The position numbers and the translations under genes are program-made. Source: Alphaproteobacteria bacterium (GTDB lineage Bacteria > Pseudomonadota > Alphaproteobacteria > Micavibrionales > Micavibrionaceae). From it: a stretch of DNA of 64,000 bases. The stretch is from the NCBI GenBank assembly GCA_002401695.1, contig NVTV01000001.1, positions 1 through 64,000 on the forward strand, given 5' to 3'. Positions 45,957-55,708 of this stretch are shown here, in pieces; position 1 is the first letter of the stretch, and every line of letters begins with the position of its first letter. The notes under the pieces were generated by a model. The model did not search any database and was not told the origin of the DNA. It saw only the letters and a list, made by a program, of their open reading frames with translations.

Positions 45957-47951
45957 ATGCAAAAGGATATCATGAAAATTACTTTGACCAGAAATATCAT
46001 GAGGTTATGTGCAACAATACTCATTGCATTACTCCCACATTCTGTCACCGCTGCGAACACATCAGAAGCCCTTGTTAAGGACGAAAAACACAATGATGTA
46101 AAATCAATGCTGTTAATCGCTGCGCAAAATGGCGACATAAAAGCCCAGACTTTATTTATTCAAAGAAATACACAAGCCAATACACAAGCGCAAAAACCCG
46201 TTATTGATCAAGCCAAGACATGGGCCGATAATGGAAATGTATCCTTGATGGTCTGGCTCGCCGATAATTACTACACGGGCAATCAACTTCAAAAAAAGTA
46301 TATAAGTGCGGCCAGATGGTATATTAAGGCCGCAAGAAAAGGCGATATAAGCGCGCAATACAATCTTGCCTCTATGTATATTCACGGCCAAGGCATTAAG
46401 AAAAACCTAATAAGTGCGCGTGATTGGCTTACATTGGCTGCAAACAAAGATCATAAACCTTCTATCGATCTTTTAGAAAAAGTAAATGCGGAAATTACCG
46501 AACTAAAAGCGCAATGGGAAGCAATTAAGGAAGAGCAACGCCAAGCACAACTGGCATTTGATAAGCACAAAGAACAGCTACGTAAAGCTCAGTTAGACGT
46601 TGAAAAAGCCAAGCAAGCGGTAAAATCTGCAAAGAAGGCCGGCCTCGCTGAGTGGGTCAAAAAAGAAATAGGCTTTTGTTATTCCGGTAAATCTAAAAGC
46701 TGTTTTGACCTTGCAGTAGCCAATGAAACAGGAAAAATAACGGGCAAGCCTGAATATGAGATAGCAGAGAAGTTTTATATAAAGGCATGTGATATGAATT
46801 CTTACAAAGCCTGTATGAATTTGGCTAATAATTATGCCTCTAAAAAGTTTAAATCACGTTCCGAAGATGGGACAGAAGATGGTTTTCAGAAATCCTTTGA
46901 CCTTTATAAAAAGTCTTGTGCAGGTGATATTGAACCGGCATGTAGCTATTATGGTTCACTTAACCTACGCTTTGCTAATGGCCAAAAAGAAGCGGCTTGG
47001 GCGTATGATAAATCTTGTAATCTAGGGGCTATTGAGAGCTGCTTAAAAGTTGGCAAGATATATTACGCAGGCAAAGGAGATATAGATCGCCAAAGTGGAG
47101 GCATCACAAAAGATCTAGCACGCGCCAAAAAATACTTTATTTCGGCTTGCAAAGGAGGCATAAAAAAAGCCTGTAAGCTAAAAATTGAAGTATCTAAACA
47201 AGACCTGGAATTAAAAAAATCAGCCCTTGAAGCTTCTCAGAAAGAGCTGAGACTATTAAAAGAAAAACAAGCCATAGCAGAAATCAGCCTAAAAGAAGCA
47301 ATACTGGTGAAATCTTTACTCGCTAGCAATAATAAATTCAGAGAAGGAACTGCCTTTAAGCTGATAAAGGACGCGCCTCTGCGCACTGATAAAATCAAGA
47401 TCACCGAGTATTTTAGCTATAACTGCAAAGGCTGCTATTTACTGCAAAAAAACGGAAACCTTGAGAAATGGATTAACGCTCAAAAAGAGAATATAGAGAT
47501 TAACAAGATCCATATAACAGGCATGAGTAAAGTCCTTGCGCGCCTATTTTATACATTAAAGAAAATGAAGGTCGGTAAGAGTGTTCACAAAGACCTATTC
47601 AATCAGATTGATTTAAAACAGCCAATCCACACAAAAGAGAACGATTTTTTGGATTTCATAAGCCGCCATGATATCGATAAAGGTGCATTTAATGAAATTT
47701 ATTCTTCACCTGAAATGGATAAGAAGATAAAAGGCAAAGTGGAGAGTGAAAAAAATTTAAGCTTCAAGACAATTCCGGCATTTGTTGTTAATGATCAATA
47801 TTATATAACACTAGGCACAGCACTCGCCACTAAACCAAACATCCCTGATGACATAAGCAAAGACGAGCGCAATCGACAAATTGAATTGAGAGTATTTGAA
47901 ATAATAGATTACTTAGTGGGTATCGAGCGAGAAGTTATAAAAAACAAATAG
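45957..47951 (+). CDS. Secreted Sel1/Hcp-repeat protein with DsbA-like domain
   Basis: A signal peptide (ending SVTAANT) leads to Sel1-type repeats (about 80-150: WYIKAARKGDISAQYNLASM), a Lys/Glu-rich coiled coil (about 160-225), then Hcp-like Cys-containing repeats (about 230-420; FYIKACDMNSYKACMNLANN and CNLGAIESCLKVGKIY), a second coiled coil, and a C-terminal thioredoxin-fold domain. That domain has the CxxC site EYFSYNCKGCY (Cys490, Cys493) and a likely cis-Pro in FKTIPAFVVNDQYYI (Pro607), as in DsbA. It may be an envelope thiol oxidoreductase or isomerase. A second ATG at 45972, after AAGGAT, is an equally good start. Confidence 0.78.
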   Translation: MQKDIMKITLTRNIMRLCATILIALLPHSVTAANTSEALVKDEKHNDVKSMLLIAAQNGDIKAQTLFIQRNTQANTQAQKPVIDQAKTWADNGNVSLMVWLADNYYTGNQLQKKYISAARWYIKAARKGDISAQYNLASMYIHGQGIKKNLISARDWLTLAANKDHKPSIDLLEKVNAEITELKAQWEAIKEEQRQAQLAFDKHKEQLRKAQLDVEKAKQAVKSAKKAGLAEWVKKEIGFCYSGKSKSCFDLAVANETGKITGKPEYEIAEKFYIKACDMNSYKACMNLANNYASKKFKSRSEDGTEDGFQKSFDLYKKSCAGDIEPACSYYGSLNLRFANGQKEAAWAYDKSCNLGAIESCLKVGKIYYAGKGDIDRQSGGITKDLARAKKYFISACKGGIKKACKLKIEVSKQDLELKKSALEASQKELRLLKEKQAIAEISLKEAILVKSLLASNNKFREGTAFKLIKDAPLRTDKIKITEYFSYNCKGCYLLQKNGNLEKWINAQKENIEINKIHITGMSKVLARLFYTLKKMKVGKSVHKDLFNQIDLKQPIHTKENDFLDFISRHDIDKGAFNEIYSSPEMDKKIKGKVESEKNLSFKTIPAFVVNDQYYITLGTALATKPNIPDDISKDERNRQIELRVFEIIDYLVGIEREVIKNK

Positions 47952-47952
47952 G

Positions 47953-47999
47953 ACAGCGCCGCCTCGATAAATGCACAATTATAATATCTTGTGCGCTGT
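47953..47999. repeat. Nested inverted repeats between two converging genes
   Basis: ACAGCGC (47953-47959) pairs with GCGCTGT (47993-47999), and GCACAA (47973-47978) with TTGTGC (47989-47994). They share bases, so two alternative hairpins are possible. There is no T tract, but the position between converging genes suggests a transcript-end structure. Confidence 0.4.
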
Positions 48000-48006
48000 A
48001 TTGATG

Positions 48007-50904
48007 TTAGACGCTAGCCACCCTATCCGGCAAGCATTTTAGCAACATCGCCGCGAGATGTTCTTTCTTCACCGGCTTTGCTACATAATCATCCATACCT
48101 GCCGCAAGACATTTGTCACGATCCCCTTTCATCGCATTGGCTGTAAGCGCGACGATGGGCGTGTGATTAAGTTTTTCTTTTTGCTCTCGGTCCCTTATTA
48201 AACGCGTTGCATCATAGCCGTCCATATCCGGCATCCGGCAATCCATAAAGATTAGATCAAAGGTTTCTTTAGATTCACACTCAATCACCTCAAGACCATT
48301 CGCCGCAGGCGTAACATGACAGCCGCATTGCTCCAATATCTCCGTCACCATCATCATATTCGTACGATTATCCTCAGCCAGTAAAATTCGCACGTTATCA
48401 AATTTAACTTTCTTAAGATCAACCGTATTTTGGTGTTGCGCGGTATCTCCCGTTTCTTCCGCACTTGAAAGCGTTAAATACATAGTGAAAGAAAACGTAG
48501 ATCCTTCGCCGCTAATGCTCTCAACACAGATTTTTCCATCCATCATCTGCACTAATTTTGAGCAGATAGACAGCCCCAATCCTGTACCTCCAAATTTTCG
48601 GGTTGTCGACTCTTCCGCTTGTTCGAACTTATCAAAGATCCGTTCTAATTTATCTTCCGAAATACCGATGCCAGTATCTTCCACGGAGATTGTAAATTTA
48701 TGTTTTTCCCCTTCTTTGGCAAACGAATCAATGATGATTTTTATTTCCCCTTTATGAGTAAACTTAATAGCATTACTAATCAGGTTCGACATAATCTGTC
48801 GAATGCGCCCAGGATCTCCAAATACATAACGCGGCATATTAGCAGGATAATTCAATTCAAGATGAACACCACTGGCAACATTTACACTCATAACAGTCCT
48901 AATCTCTTCCATAAGGGCAACCAAATCAAAAGAAAGAATTTCAAAATCCAGTTTTCCTGCCTCAATCTTAGAAAAATCAAGAATATCATTGATAATTTGC
49001 AATAGTGCCTCTGAAGAATTCGTAATTGTATTGAGATACGTCGCCTGCTTTTTAGTCAGCCTCGTCTCCGCCATTAAGCTACAAGTGCCGATGATACCGT
49101 TCATTGGCGTTCGAATCTCATGACTCATATTCGCAAGAAATTCACTCTTCGAACTATTGGCTGACTCTGCCTTTATGCGCGACGACTCCAGCTCCAAACT
49201 TTGCCCTTCAAGTTCTTGCGCATATTTAAGAAGAGTCACTTCAGTATCTTTACGTGCCGATATATCACGGATCACACCTGTGAATAAATGCTCTTCATCC
49301 GTTTTAACCTCGGAAAGGGACAAATCAATCGGAAATGTTTCACCGTCCTTTCGGCATGCCTGTACCTCACTTGAACCGCCCATCACGTTGTAGAAACCAA
49401 CCATCGTATCATCGGACAAATTATAATCATTGAATAGATTGTCCGGTATAGGAATCAATATAGTAACATTTTTTCCGATAACCTCTTTTTCTGAATAACC
49501 AAAGATACTTTCCGCAGAATGATTAAAAGACTGAATATCCCCTTGCAGATCAACCGTTATAATCGCATCCGCCGCCGTTTCCAATATCGCCTGCATACGT
49601 GCAGAAGCAGATTTGGCATCGGCCGTTTGCCTTCTTACCGCATTCAAAACATTATGGAATGAACGGGCAAGTACCCCTATTTCATCTTTTGAGCTTATGG
49701 GTAAGTCAATAACACCCCCGACACGCTCATACTCTTGAACGGATTTAGTCATTTGGATCAATGGTGCGGTAAGACGGCGAGAGGCAAAAACCGCAATAAT
49801 CAGTGCAACAATCGAAAGTGACAAAGCCAAAACCATGCTGCGGTTACGAACAGCGGCAATAGATTGAAGATATGTCTTATCATCTGATATCAACAAAAGC
49901 CGAAGCGGATGCTTGCTCTGTACTTTATCAAAGGTAACCATCCCATAATAACCAACATGTTGATATTTTTCTTCCCCCTCTAACGTCGTAATAGGAAAGA
50001 CAGGCACATCACTTGTAATAGCATCGGTCAATAATGGAAACTCATCTTGCATTTTGAAGGATTTACCCAAGTCAAAACCAAAGGTTCTGCTATTATTAGG
50101 ATGAACAAGAAATTCGCCCGCTCTATTCGCCAAATAAAGTGCGGAATCTTGGGGCGCAGAATTTCGCAGTATCGCAACCAGCTTATTATAAGCTGCGGTA
50201 ATAATTATAATACCAAAGACATTCCCTGTCTTATCATCATAAACAGGCACTGCTGCCCTGATAACTGGTTTATGAGGCAGTGATACTTTTCCATGTTCAT
50301 GATTAAGTTCGGCTCTCGAAAAATAAACCGCGCCCTTTTCATAAAGAATAGAGGTCTTAAAATAATCCCTATTTTCTTTTTGTTGCAGGGCAGCCCCCGG
50401 AGTTTTTATTATTTTATAACCACGTCTATCGACCCTTATAAGCTCTCGACCTTTATCTTCTACGCCAATAAATCGTATTTTTGTGTAAGCCGAATTTGAA
50501 TAGAGCATAGTTGAAAAAATAGACTCTAAACGGGTCTTCCATACATCTTTTTCCTGTTTATTTTTATCCTCATATGCCTGTATAATTTTCTGCACTGGCG
50601 GCGTACCATACAAAAACACAACATCATCATTTAAGTCTTCATAGAAATTATTGAGCAGAACACTCAGAAGATGTCCACTTCGTTCAACATCCTTCAAGCG
50701 TTTCTCAATGACGATGTTATTGCTTTCAACATGAAACGTCGTACCAACAACAAGAGCGGTAATAATTGTGATTAAAAAAGCAGCCAATGGGATTATAATG
50801 CCTAGAGGGTATTTGGCCTGACCAACTTCTAATATCTTTTGTTCTTTTAGTGAATTTTTATCTTGTGCCGCATTCAATATTTTGTTTTTCACAGTAGGTA
50901 TCAA
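48007..50904 (-). CDS. Membrane-bound hybrid histidine kinase
   Basis: A 965-residue sensor. The first membrane helix (about 33-54) and the second (about 357-378) bracket a periplasmic dCACHE-like sensor domain (with YFKTSILYEKGAVYFSRAEL). HAMP, PAS (about 445-565), HisKA with His595 (FLANMSHEIRTPMNGIIG), HATPase (NLISNAIKFTH, GTGLGLSICSKL) and a receiver domain with Asp888 (LIFMDCRMPDMDGYDATR) follow. It has no HPt domain, so it needs an external phosphotransfer partner. The signal is unknown, and no cognate regulator is adjacent. Confidence 0.92.
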   Translation of the reverse strand: MIPTVKNKILNAAQDKNSLKEQKILEVGQAKYPLGIIIPLAAFLITIITALVVGTTFHVESNNIVIEKRLKDVERSGHLLSVLLNNFYEDLNDDVVFLYGTPPVQKIIQAYEDKNKQEKDVWKTRLESIFSTMLYSNSAYTKIRFIGVEDKGRELIRVDRRGYKIIKTPGAALQQKENRDYFKTSILYEKGAVYFSRAELNHEHGKVSLPHKPVIRAAVPVYDDKTGNVFGIIIITAAYNKLVAILRNSAPQDSALYLANRAGEFLVHPNNSRTFGFDLGKSFKMQDEFPLLTDAITSDVPVFPITTLEGEEKYQHVGYYGMVTFDKVQSKHPLRLLLISDDKTYLQSIAAVRNRSMVLALSLSIVALIIAVFASRRLTAPLIQMTKSVQEYERVGGVIDLPISSKDEIGVLARSFHNVLNAVRRQTADAKSASARMQAILETAADAIITVDLQGDIQSFNHSAESIFGYSEKEVIGKNVTILIPIPDNLFNDYNLSDDTMVGFYNVMGGSSEVQACRKDGETFPIDLSLSEVKTDEEHLFTGVIRDISARKDTEVTLLKYAQELEGQSLELESSRIKAESANSSKSEFLANMSHEIRTPMNGIIGTCSLMAETRLTKKQATYLNTITNSSEALLQIINDILDFSKIEAGKLDFEILSFDLVALMEEIRTVMSVNVASGVHLELNYPANMPRYVFGDPGRIRQIMSNLISNAIKFTHKGEIKIIIDSFAKEGEKHKFTISVEDTGIGISEDKLERIFDKFEQAEESTTRKFGGTGLGLSICSKLVQMMDGKICVESISGEGSTFSFTMYLTLSSAEETGDTAQHQNTVDLKKVKFDNVRILLAEDNRTNMMMVTEILEQCGCHVTPAANGLEVIECESKETFDLIFMDCRMPDMDGYDATRLIRDREQKEKLNHTPIVALTANAMKGDRDKCLAAGMDDYVAKPVKKEHLAAMLLKCLPDRVASV

Positions 50905-51151
50905 AGCAATAATTCCAATAACATGTTGTTAAATAATTATCCTCCATTCTTATCTCGCACTTAAAAGAAAAACACACGTTAGGAACAACGCCCGAAAAAT
51001 CCCTGTCCAACGCATAGAGAATCGAAAGAGTAGTCGGAATTATGCCATGAATTCGTCATATTGGCACACATGACACACGAATACGCATCCAATAGCATTC
51101 AGATATCAAAGTTAACAATCCAAACATGTACTTAGCTTAGCTGAATAGGGT

Positions 51152-52555
51152 TTAGAATAACCCTGTTGGAGAGTTTACCAAAAAATGCACTGCAATAGAC
51201 GCCGCATACCCTAAAAAAATAACAGGAGCCCACTTCAGATGTGACATGAAAGTATAATACCCACGTGCAACCCCCATAAGAGCAACACCAGCCGCCGAAC
51301 CAATAGAAAGCATGCTGCCCCCCACTCCGGCAGTCAATGTGATAAGAAGCCACTGGAAATGATCCATTTCTGGATCCATCGTGAGAACCGCAAACATAAC
51401 AGGGATATTATCAACAATCGCAGAAAAGAATCCAAGAATGATATTGGTTACACTTGGTCCAAGCCCATCATAGAAGGTCGTAGACATCAGCTCCAAATAC
51501 CCGAGGAAAGCCAAACCACCAACACTGAATATAACACCGAAGAAGAACAGCAACGTATCCCACTCCGCAGAGGCAACATTTTCAAGAATATCAAAATCTT
51601 TATCTTTGATCGCCCCTCGTTGTCGAATAAACCACGCCGTAATCATAAGGAGAGACATACCCGTCATCATCCCGATAAAGGGTGGCAAACCAAGTGTCTG
51701 TTCTAAACCAACAGCCATCGCAATTGTAAGAAACGCCAAACATATAATCGGCTTCGCGCCTTGTTTTAACTCAACATGCTCGTCAATTGTTTCGGGCTGT
51801 TCCTTCGGGATGAAAAAGGTCATAATAATAGCAGGCACAAGGAAGCAAACGACGGACGGTAAAAATAGTGCAAAGAATTCGAAAAACTCCAGCTTACCCG
51901 CCTGCCAGACCATCAATGTTGTTATATCTCCGAATGGGCTGAACGCCCCTCCTGCATTCGCTGCAGAAACAATGTTAATACACCCGATTGTAATAAAACT
52001 CGCATTTGAACGGCCAACAGCCATAATCACTGCGCCCATTACCAACGCCGTAGTTAAATTATCTGCAATCGGGGAAAGAAAGAATGCGAGAATACCTGTC
52101 GCCCAGAATAACTGCCTTAAACTCATTCCTGACAGAACCAATTTTGTACGAATAACCGCAAAAACATTACGATTTTCCAATGCACTAATATACGTCATTG
52201 CAGCCAATAGGAATAACATTAGCCCCGCATATTCTTTCAAACCATGCATGATTGCATCATGTAGAGCATCTTTATCCACCCCATAATCAGGTGCGATATA
52301 GGCAACAACAATCCAGATAAGCCCCGCCCCAAGCATCACCGGTTTTGATTTACGCATATGTGTATATTCTTCGGCCAGAACCGCCGCATAAGACAATACA
52401 AATATAATAACACATAATATGCCAGCCCAATGTAGGCCAAGATTAAGATTATGTGGTCCTTCGCCCCCTGAACTTGCAAGAACCGGAAAAGAAAAACAAA
52501 GGCCTGCTGAAAAAACAAAGGCTGCGATGAGGATAGAAAAAGAACGTAAGGTCAT
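51152..52555 (-). CDS. nhaD: NhaD-type Na+/H+ antiporter
   Basis: The 467-residue protein has an N-terminal signal-like helix and about a dozen further membrane helices. The NhaD features ADNLTTALVMGAVIMA, NAGGAFSPFGDITTLMVWQAG and DNIPVMFAVLTMDPEM are clear. It exports Na+ or Li+ in exchange for protons and suits life in salty or alkaline water. The upstream 95 bp and the 247 bp after it (to the hybrid kinase) contain no gene. A short AGGGTT/AACCCT dyad overlaps the stop codon. Confidence 0.9.
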   Translation of the reverse strand: MTLRSFSILIAAFVFSAGLCFSFPVLASSGGEGPHNLNLGLHWAGILCVIIFVLSYAAVLAEEYTHMRKSKPVMLGAGLIWIVVAYIAPDYGVDKDALHDAIMHGLKEYAGLMLFLLAAMTYISALENRNVFAVIRTKLVLSGMSLRQLFWATGILAFFLSPIADNLTTALVMGAVIMAVGRSNASFITIGCINIVSAANAGGAFSPFGDITTLMVWQAGKLEFFEFFALFLPSVVCFLVPAIIMTFFIPKEQPETIDEHVELKQGAKPIICLAFLTIAMAVGLEQTLGLPPFIGMMTGMSLLMITAWFIRQRGAIKDKDFDILENVASAEWDTLLFFFGVIFSVGGLAFLGYLELMSTTFYDGLGPSVTNIILGFFSAIVDNIPVMFAVLTMDPEMDHFQWLLITLTAGVGGSMLSIGSAAGVALMGVARGYYTFMSHLKWAPVIFLGYAASIAVHFLVNSPTGLF

Positions 52556-52650
52556 AATTTTTATAACTACTGTTTATCGATGAAGTATTATGAAGGCTTG
52601 ATACCACATAACGCTATATCAACCAAGATGGAATCGACCGAATTAGTACC

Positions 52651-53088
52651 TTATTTGTTCGCTTTATCTATATATTTTTGAAAAGCGTCCAACGTTTCTT
52701 TGCTGACGTGGTGTTCAACCCCTTCTGCGTCCATTTCGGCAATTTCATCACTCACCCCGATAGACTTAAGAAATTCCACGACAATAAGGTGACGTTCTTT
52801 ACACGCTTGAGCTAATTCTTGCCCCTCATCGGTTAAGAATAAAGACCGATAAGGCTCTGAAATTACAAGCCCTTCTTTCTTAAGGCGCACAATTGTTTTA
52901 TTTACAGTCGCATGAGAAATTCCCAACCGTTTAGAAAGATCAACGACACGCGCTTCACCATTCACTTCGATAAGATCAGCTATCAATTCAACATAATCTT
53001 CTGCATTTTCGCTCTGATGCGCATGACGAACGCGTTCAAACCATGATGCTTGTTGCTTCGGATCCGCAAGGGAATTTTCTGAACTCAT
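52651..53088 (-). CDS. mntR: MntR-type manganese-dependent repressor
   Basis: MntR represses manganese uptake when Mn2+ is plentiful. The DtxR-family helix-turn-helix is seen in VVDLSKRLGISHATVNKTIVRLKKEGLV. The metal-binding helix region (ACKERHLIVVEFLKSIGVSD, EMDAEGVEHHVSKETLDAF) follows. The ATG at 53088 follows GAGGA and gives 145 residues. A TTG six bases upstream is a weaker start. It is transcribed away from mntABCD across a shared control region. Confidence 0.9.
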   Translation of the reverse strand: MSSENSLADPKQQASWFERVRHAHQSENAEDYVELIADLIEVNGEARVVDLSKRLGISHATVNKTIVRLKKEGLVISEPYRSLFLTDEGQELAQACKERHLIVVEFLKSIGVSDEIAEMDAEGVEHHVSKETLDAFQKYIDKANK

Positions 53089-53112
53089 ATCCAAGTATCC
53101 TCAAAAATAAAA

Positions 53113-53145
53113 TTAGCCATACGCAATAAGTGTTGCCATGGCTAA
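53113..53145. promoter_or_regulatory. Long dyad between mntR and mntABCD, likely MntR operator
   Basis: TTAGCCAT (53113-53120) and ATGGCTAA (53138-53145) are exact complements. Inside them GCAA (53123-53126) and TTGC (53133-53136) also pair. The element lies 24 bp before mntR and 48 bp before mntA, well placed to repress both. Confidence 0.6.
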
Positions 53146-53158
53146 ACTTTGGTGCCTA

Positions 53159-53172
53159 TACTATATATAGTA
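53159..53172. promoter_or_regulatory. Perfect 14-bp palindrome TACTATATATAGTA
   Basis: TACTATATATAGTA is fully self-complementary and lies 21 bp before the mntA ATG. It overlaps where a -10 region could fall (TATACT at 53157 on the plus strand). It may be a second operator or only an A/T-rich promoter core. Confidence 0.4.
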
Positions 53173-53193
53173 CATAAATCGGGTAAAGACATA

Positions 53194-54111
53194 ATGAAAA
53201 ACGTATTATTTGTAATTTTAGCAGTGCTAACAACGCTTATGCCCTTTTCTGCATCGGCGGAAAAGCCGCTCTATATCGTCACAACAACATCACAAATCGG
53301 TGATTTAGTGAGGAACATCATAGGTGACAGCGCCCGCGTTGAAGCCTTAATGGGTACGGGCATTGACCCACACCTCTATCACCCGACCCGCATAGATGTC
53401 TCCAAGATGATGCAAGCCGACATTGTCTTTTATAACGGAATTAATCTGGAAGGCAAAATGGAGCATTTTCTGGAACAGCTCACCGCCCGCAAACCAACCA
53501 TTTCCATCGGAAGCGCCCTATCCCTTGATACATTACAAACAATCGACGGGCTAGAGGGCTATGACCCGCATATATGGATGAATGTTAATAACTGGATTCT
53601 CGGGGGGAAAATCGTTGTTACCGCGCTATCCAAACTCCGCCCTGACAACACCACCCTATACCAAAAGAATAACGCCATATATTCGGCAAAACTCGAAAAA
53701 CTGGATGATTACGTACGCACTATGATTGCCACAATCCCAAAAGAAAAACGTATATTAGTCACCGCGCATGATGCGTTTGGCTATTTAGGAACAGCGTATA
53801 ATATCGAAGTCATCGGCGTTCAAGGAATCTCCACAGAAAGCGAAGCCGGCCTCACTAAAATAAAATATCTGGTTGATATTCTGGTTGACCGCAATGTACC
53901 TGCGGTGTTTGTAGAAACATCTGTCGGCGACCATAATATAAAAGCCATTGTTGAGGGCGCAAAAGCACGCGGGCATGATGTTAAAATCGGTGGCTCCCTA
54001 TTCTCGGATGCGATGGGCGTCGAAGACACAATCGAAAGCACTTATATAGGTATGATGGAATATAACGTCAGAACCATCACCAAAGCATTGGGTGAACATG
54101 TCGATGGATAA
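53194..54111 (+). CDS. mntA: Manganese/zinc ABC transporter, substrate-binding protein
   Basis: The ATG at 53194 gives a signal peptide (MKNVLFVILAVLTTLMPFSA) and a cluster A-I metal-binding protein of 305 residues. Metal ligands are expected in MGTGIDPHLYHPTRID, DPHIWMNVNNW, TAHDAFGYLGTAYNIE and FVETSVGDHNIKAIVEGA, all present. The neighbouring MntR suggests manganese over zinc. The frame is open further upstream to 53149. Confidence 0.9.
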   Translation: MKNVLFVILAVLTTLMPFSASAEKPLYIVTTTSQIGDLVRNIIGDSARVEALMGTGIDPHLYHPTRIDVSKMMQADIVFYNGINLEGKMEHFLEQLTARKPTISIGSALSLDTLQTIDGLEGYDPHIWMNVNNWILGGKIVVTALSKLRPDNTTLYQKNNAIYSAKLEKLDDYVRTMIATIPKEKRILVTAHDAFGYLGTAYNIEVIGVQGISTESEAGLTKIKYLVDILVDRNVPAVFVETSVGDHNIKAIVEGAKARGHDVKIGGSLFSDAMGVEDTIESTYIGMMEYNVRTITKALGEHVDG

Positions 54112-54832
54112 CGCAATTGCCCCACTCTCCGTTAAAAACCTATCCTGTCGTTATGCGCGGCAAGATAATTATGCGCTACGTGATATTTCATTCATCGCAA
54201 AAGCAGGCACAATAACGGGCGTTCTAGGACCAAACGGCGCAGGTAAATCAACGTTCCTAAAATCCATTCTCAATTTACTCCCGCATGAAGGGTCTGTGAA
54301 ATTCTTTGATAGCACGCTGGCAAAGAACAGACAAAAAATAGCCTATATCCCGCAGCGCAGCTCCGTTGATTGGGACTTCCCTGTCAGCGCATTGGATGTA
54401 TGTTTAATGGGCTTGTATCCCCGTATCGGCTGGCTTCGCCGCATCAGCAGAGTCCATAAAGAAGAAGCCATGCACTATTTAGAGCAGGTGAAATTACAGG
54501 ACTTCGCCCACCGTCAAATCGGCGCATTATCAGGCGGACAACAACAACGCGTCTTTATGGCACGCGCTTTAGCACAGCAGGCCGAGCTGTTCTTGCTGGA
54601 TGAACCCATGGCAGGTGTTGACCAAAAAACGCAGACTTTACTTTTCGACCTGTTTAGCGACTTAAAACAGCAAGGCAAAACCATGCTGATTATTCATCAT
54701 AATTTACAAGCAGCCAGTGCGCATTTTGACCATATACTCTTGCTGAACCAGACTTTAGTCGCACAAGGCACGCCCGAACAAGCCTTATCAGAAGACGCTA
54801 TCAGCCGTGCCTATAGCCCGATAGAGGCATAA
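54104..54832 (+). CDS. mntB: Manganese/zinc ABC transporter, ATPase
   Basis: Walker A GPNGAGKSTF, signature LSGGQQQRVFMARAL and Walker B LFLLDEPMAGVD are complete. The ATG at 54104 is chosen because GGTG lies 8 nt upstream. A GTG at 54092 and an ATG at 54098 are in frame. It overlaps the end of mntA. Length is about 242 residues. Confidence 0.92.
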   Translation: MDNAIAPLSVKNLSCRYARQDNYALRDISFIAKAGTITGVLGPNGAGKSTFLKSILNLLPHEGSVKFFDSTLAKNRQKIAYIPQRSSVDWDFPVSALDVCLMGLYPRIGWLRRISRVHKEEAMHYLEQVKLQDFAHRQIGALSGGQQQRVFMARALAQQAELFLLDEPMAGVDQKTQTLLFDLFSDLKQQGKTMLIIHHNLQAASAHFDHILLLNQTLVAQGTPEQALSEDAISRAYSPIEA

Positions 54833-54835
54833 GCG

Positions 54836-55708
54836 ATGGATATCATCACAAGCCTTTTGACCGAGCATTACAACGCAACCATCGTATTTTTTGCCACTGC
54901 CTTACTTGGTTTATCGGCAGGCTTGGTTGGGTGCTTTCTCGTGCTACGAAAACAAGCCCTTATCTCCGATGCGGTAACACATGCAACCCTTCCGGGGATT
55001 GGTATAGGGTTTTTGCTCTCACTCCACTTTGGACTAAATGATGGTAAATACCTGCCACTATTATTATTATGTTCCGCGATTACAGCCTATCTCGGCGCGG
55101 CAGCGGTGCAGTTCATCACCAACAAAACACGCCTCTCCCCCGATACAGCCATCGCCAGCGTCATGAGCTTTTTCTACGGTCTTGGCCTCCTACTGCTCAG
55201 TATCATCCAAAACATCGACGCGGGGAATAAGGCGGGGTTAAACTCATTCTTATTAGGACAAGTGTCAGGACTGCGTATAGATAACCTCATATTACTTGGC
55301 GCGGTTTCAATCTTCGTTGTATGCCTCGTGGTTATGAATTTCAAGAATTTGCGGCTGCTATGTTTTGATAAAAACTATGCAAATCTTCTGGGCTTAAAAG
55401 TAAAAACCACTGAAAACCTTCTCCTGTTTCTAATGATACTTGTGATTTGCACGGGTCTTAAGACTGTCGGCCTTATTATGATTATAGCCCTGCTGATTAT
55501 TCCGGCGATCACCGCACGCCTCTGGACGCAGCGCAGCGAACTTATGGCGGCACTGGCAGCATTCTTTGGCGCATTGAGCTGTATCGGCGGTGTCTACCTC
55601 TCCAGTGCGCTCTATGACCTGCCAACAGGATCAACAATCGTCCTATTCGCCTTTGCACTCTTCACCGTCAGCCTCTTGATACGAATCATACGGGGTGCAG
55701 ATGCTTGA
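54836..55708 (+). CDS. mntC: Manganese/zinc ABC transporter, permease 1
   Basis: A membrane protein of the ABC-3 permease family with about eight helices. LRKQALISDAVTHATLPGIGIGF and DPTYARIMGY-like FDKNYANLLGLKVKTTENLL are family motifs. It starts 3 bp after the ATPase stop. A second, related permease follows at once, so the transporter probably uses a heterodimer of the two. Confidence 0.9.
   Translation: MDIITSLLTEHYNATIVFFATALLGLSAGLVGCFLVLRKQALISDAVTHATLPGIGIGFLLSLHFGLNDGKYLPLLLLCSAITAYLGAAAVQFITNKTRLSPDTAIASVMSFFYGLGLLLLSIIQNIDAGNKAGLNSFLLGQVSGLRIDNLILLGAVSIFVVCLVVMNFKNLRLLCFDKNYANLLGLKVKTTENLLLFLMILVICTGLKTVGLIMIIALLIIPAITARLWTQRSELMAALAAFFGALSCIGGVYLSSALYDLPTGSTIVLFAFALFTVSLLIRIIRGADA

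Noticed and set aside
51606-52286. 226-codon open frame on the plus strand opposite nhaD
   Set aside because: It mirrors a clear antiporter gene, has no ribosome site and no recognisable domain.
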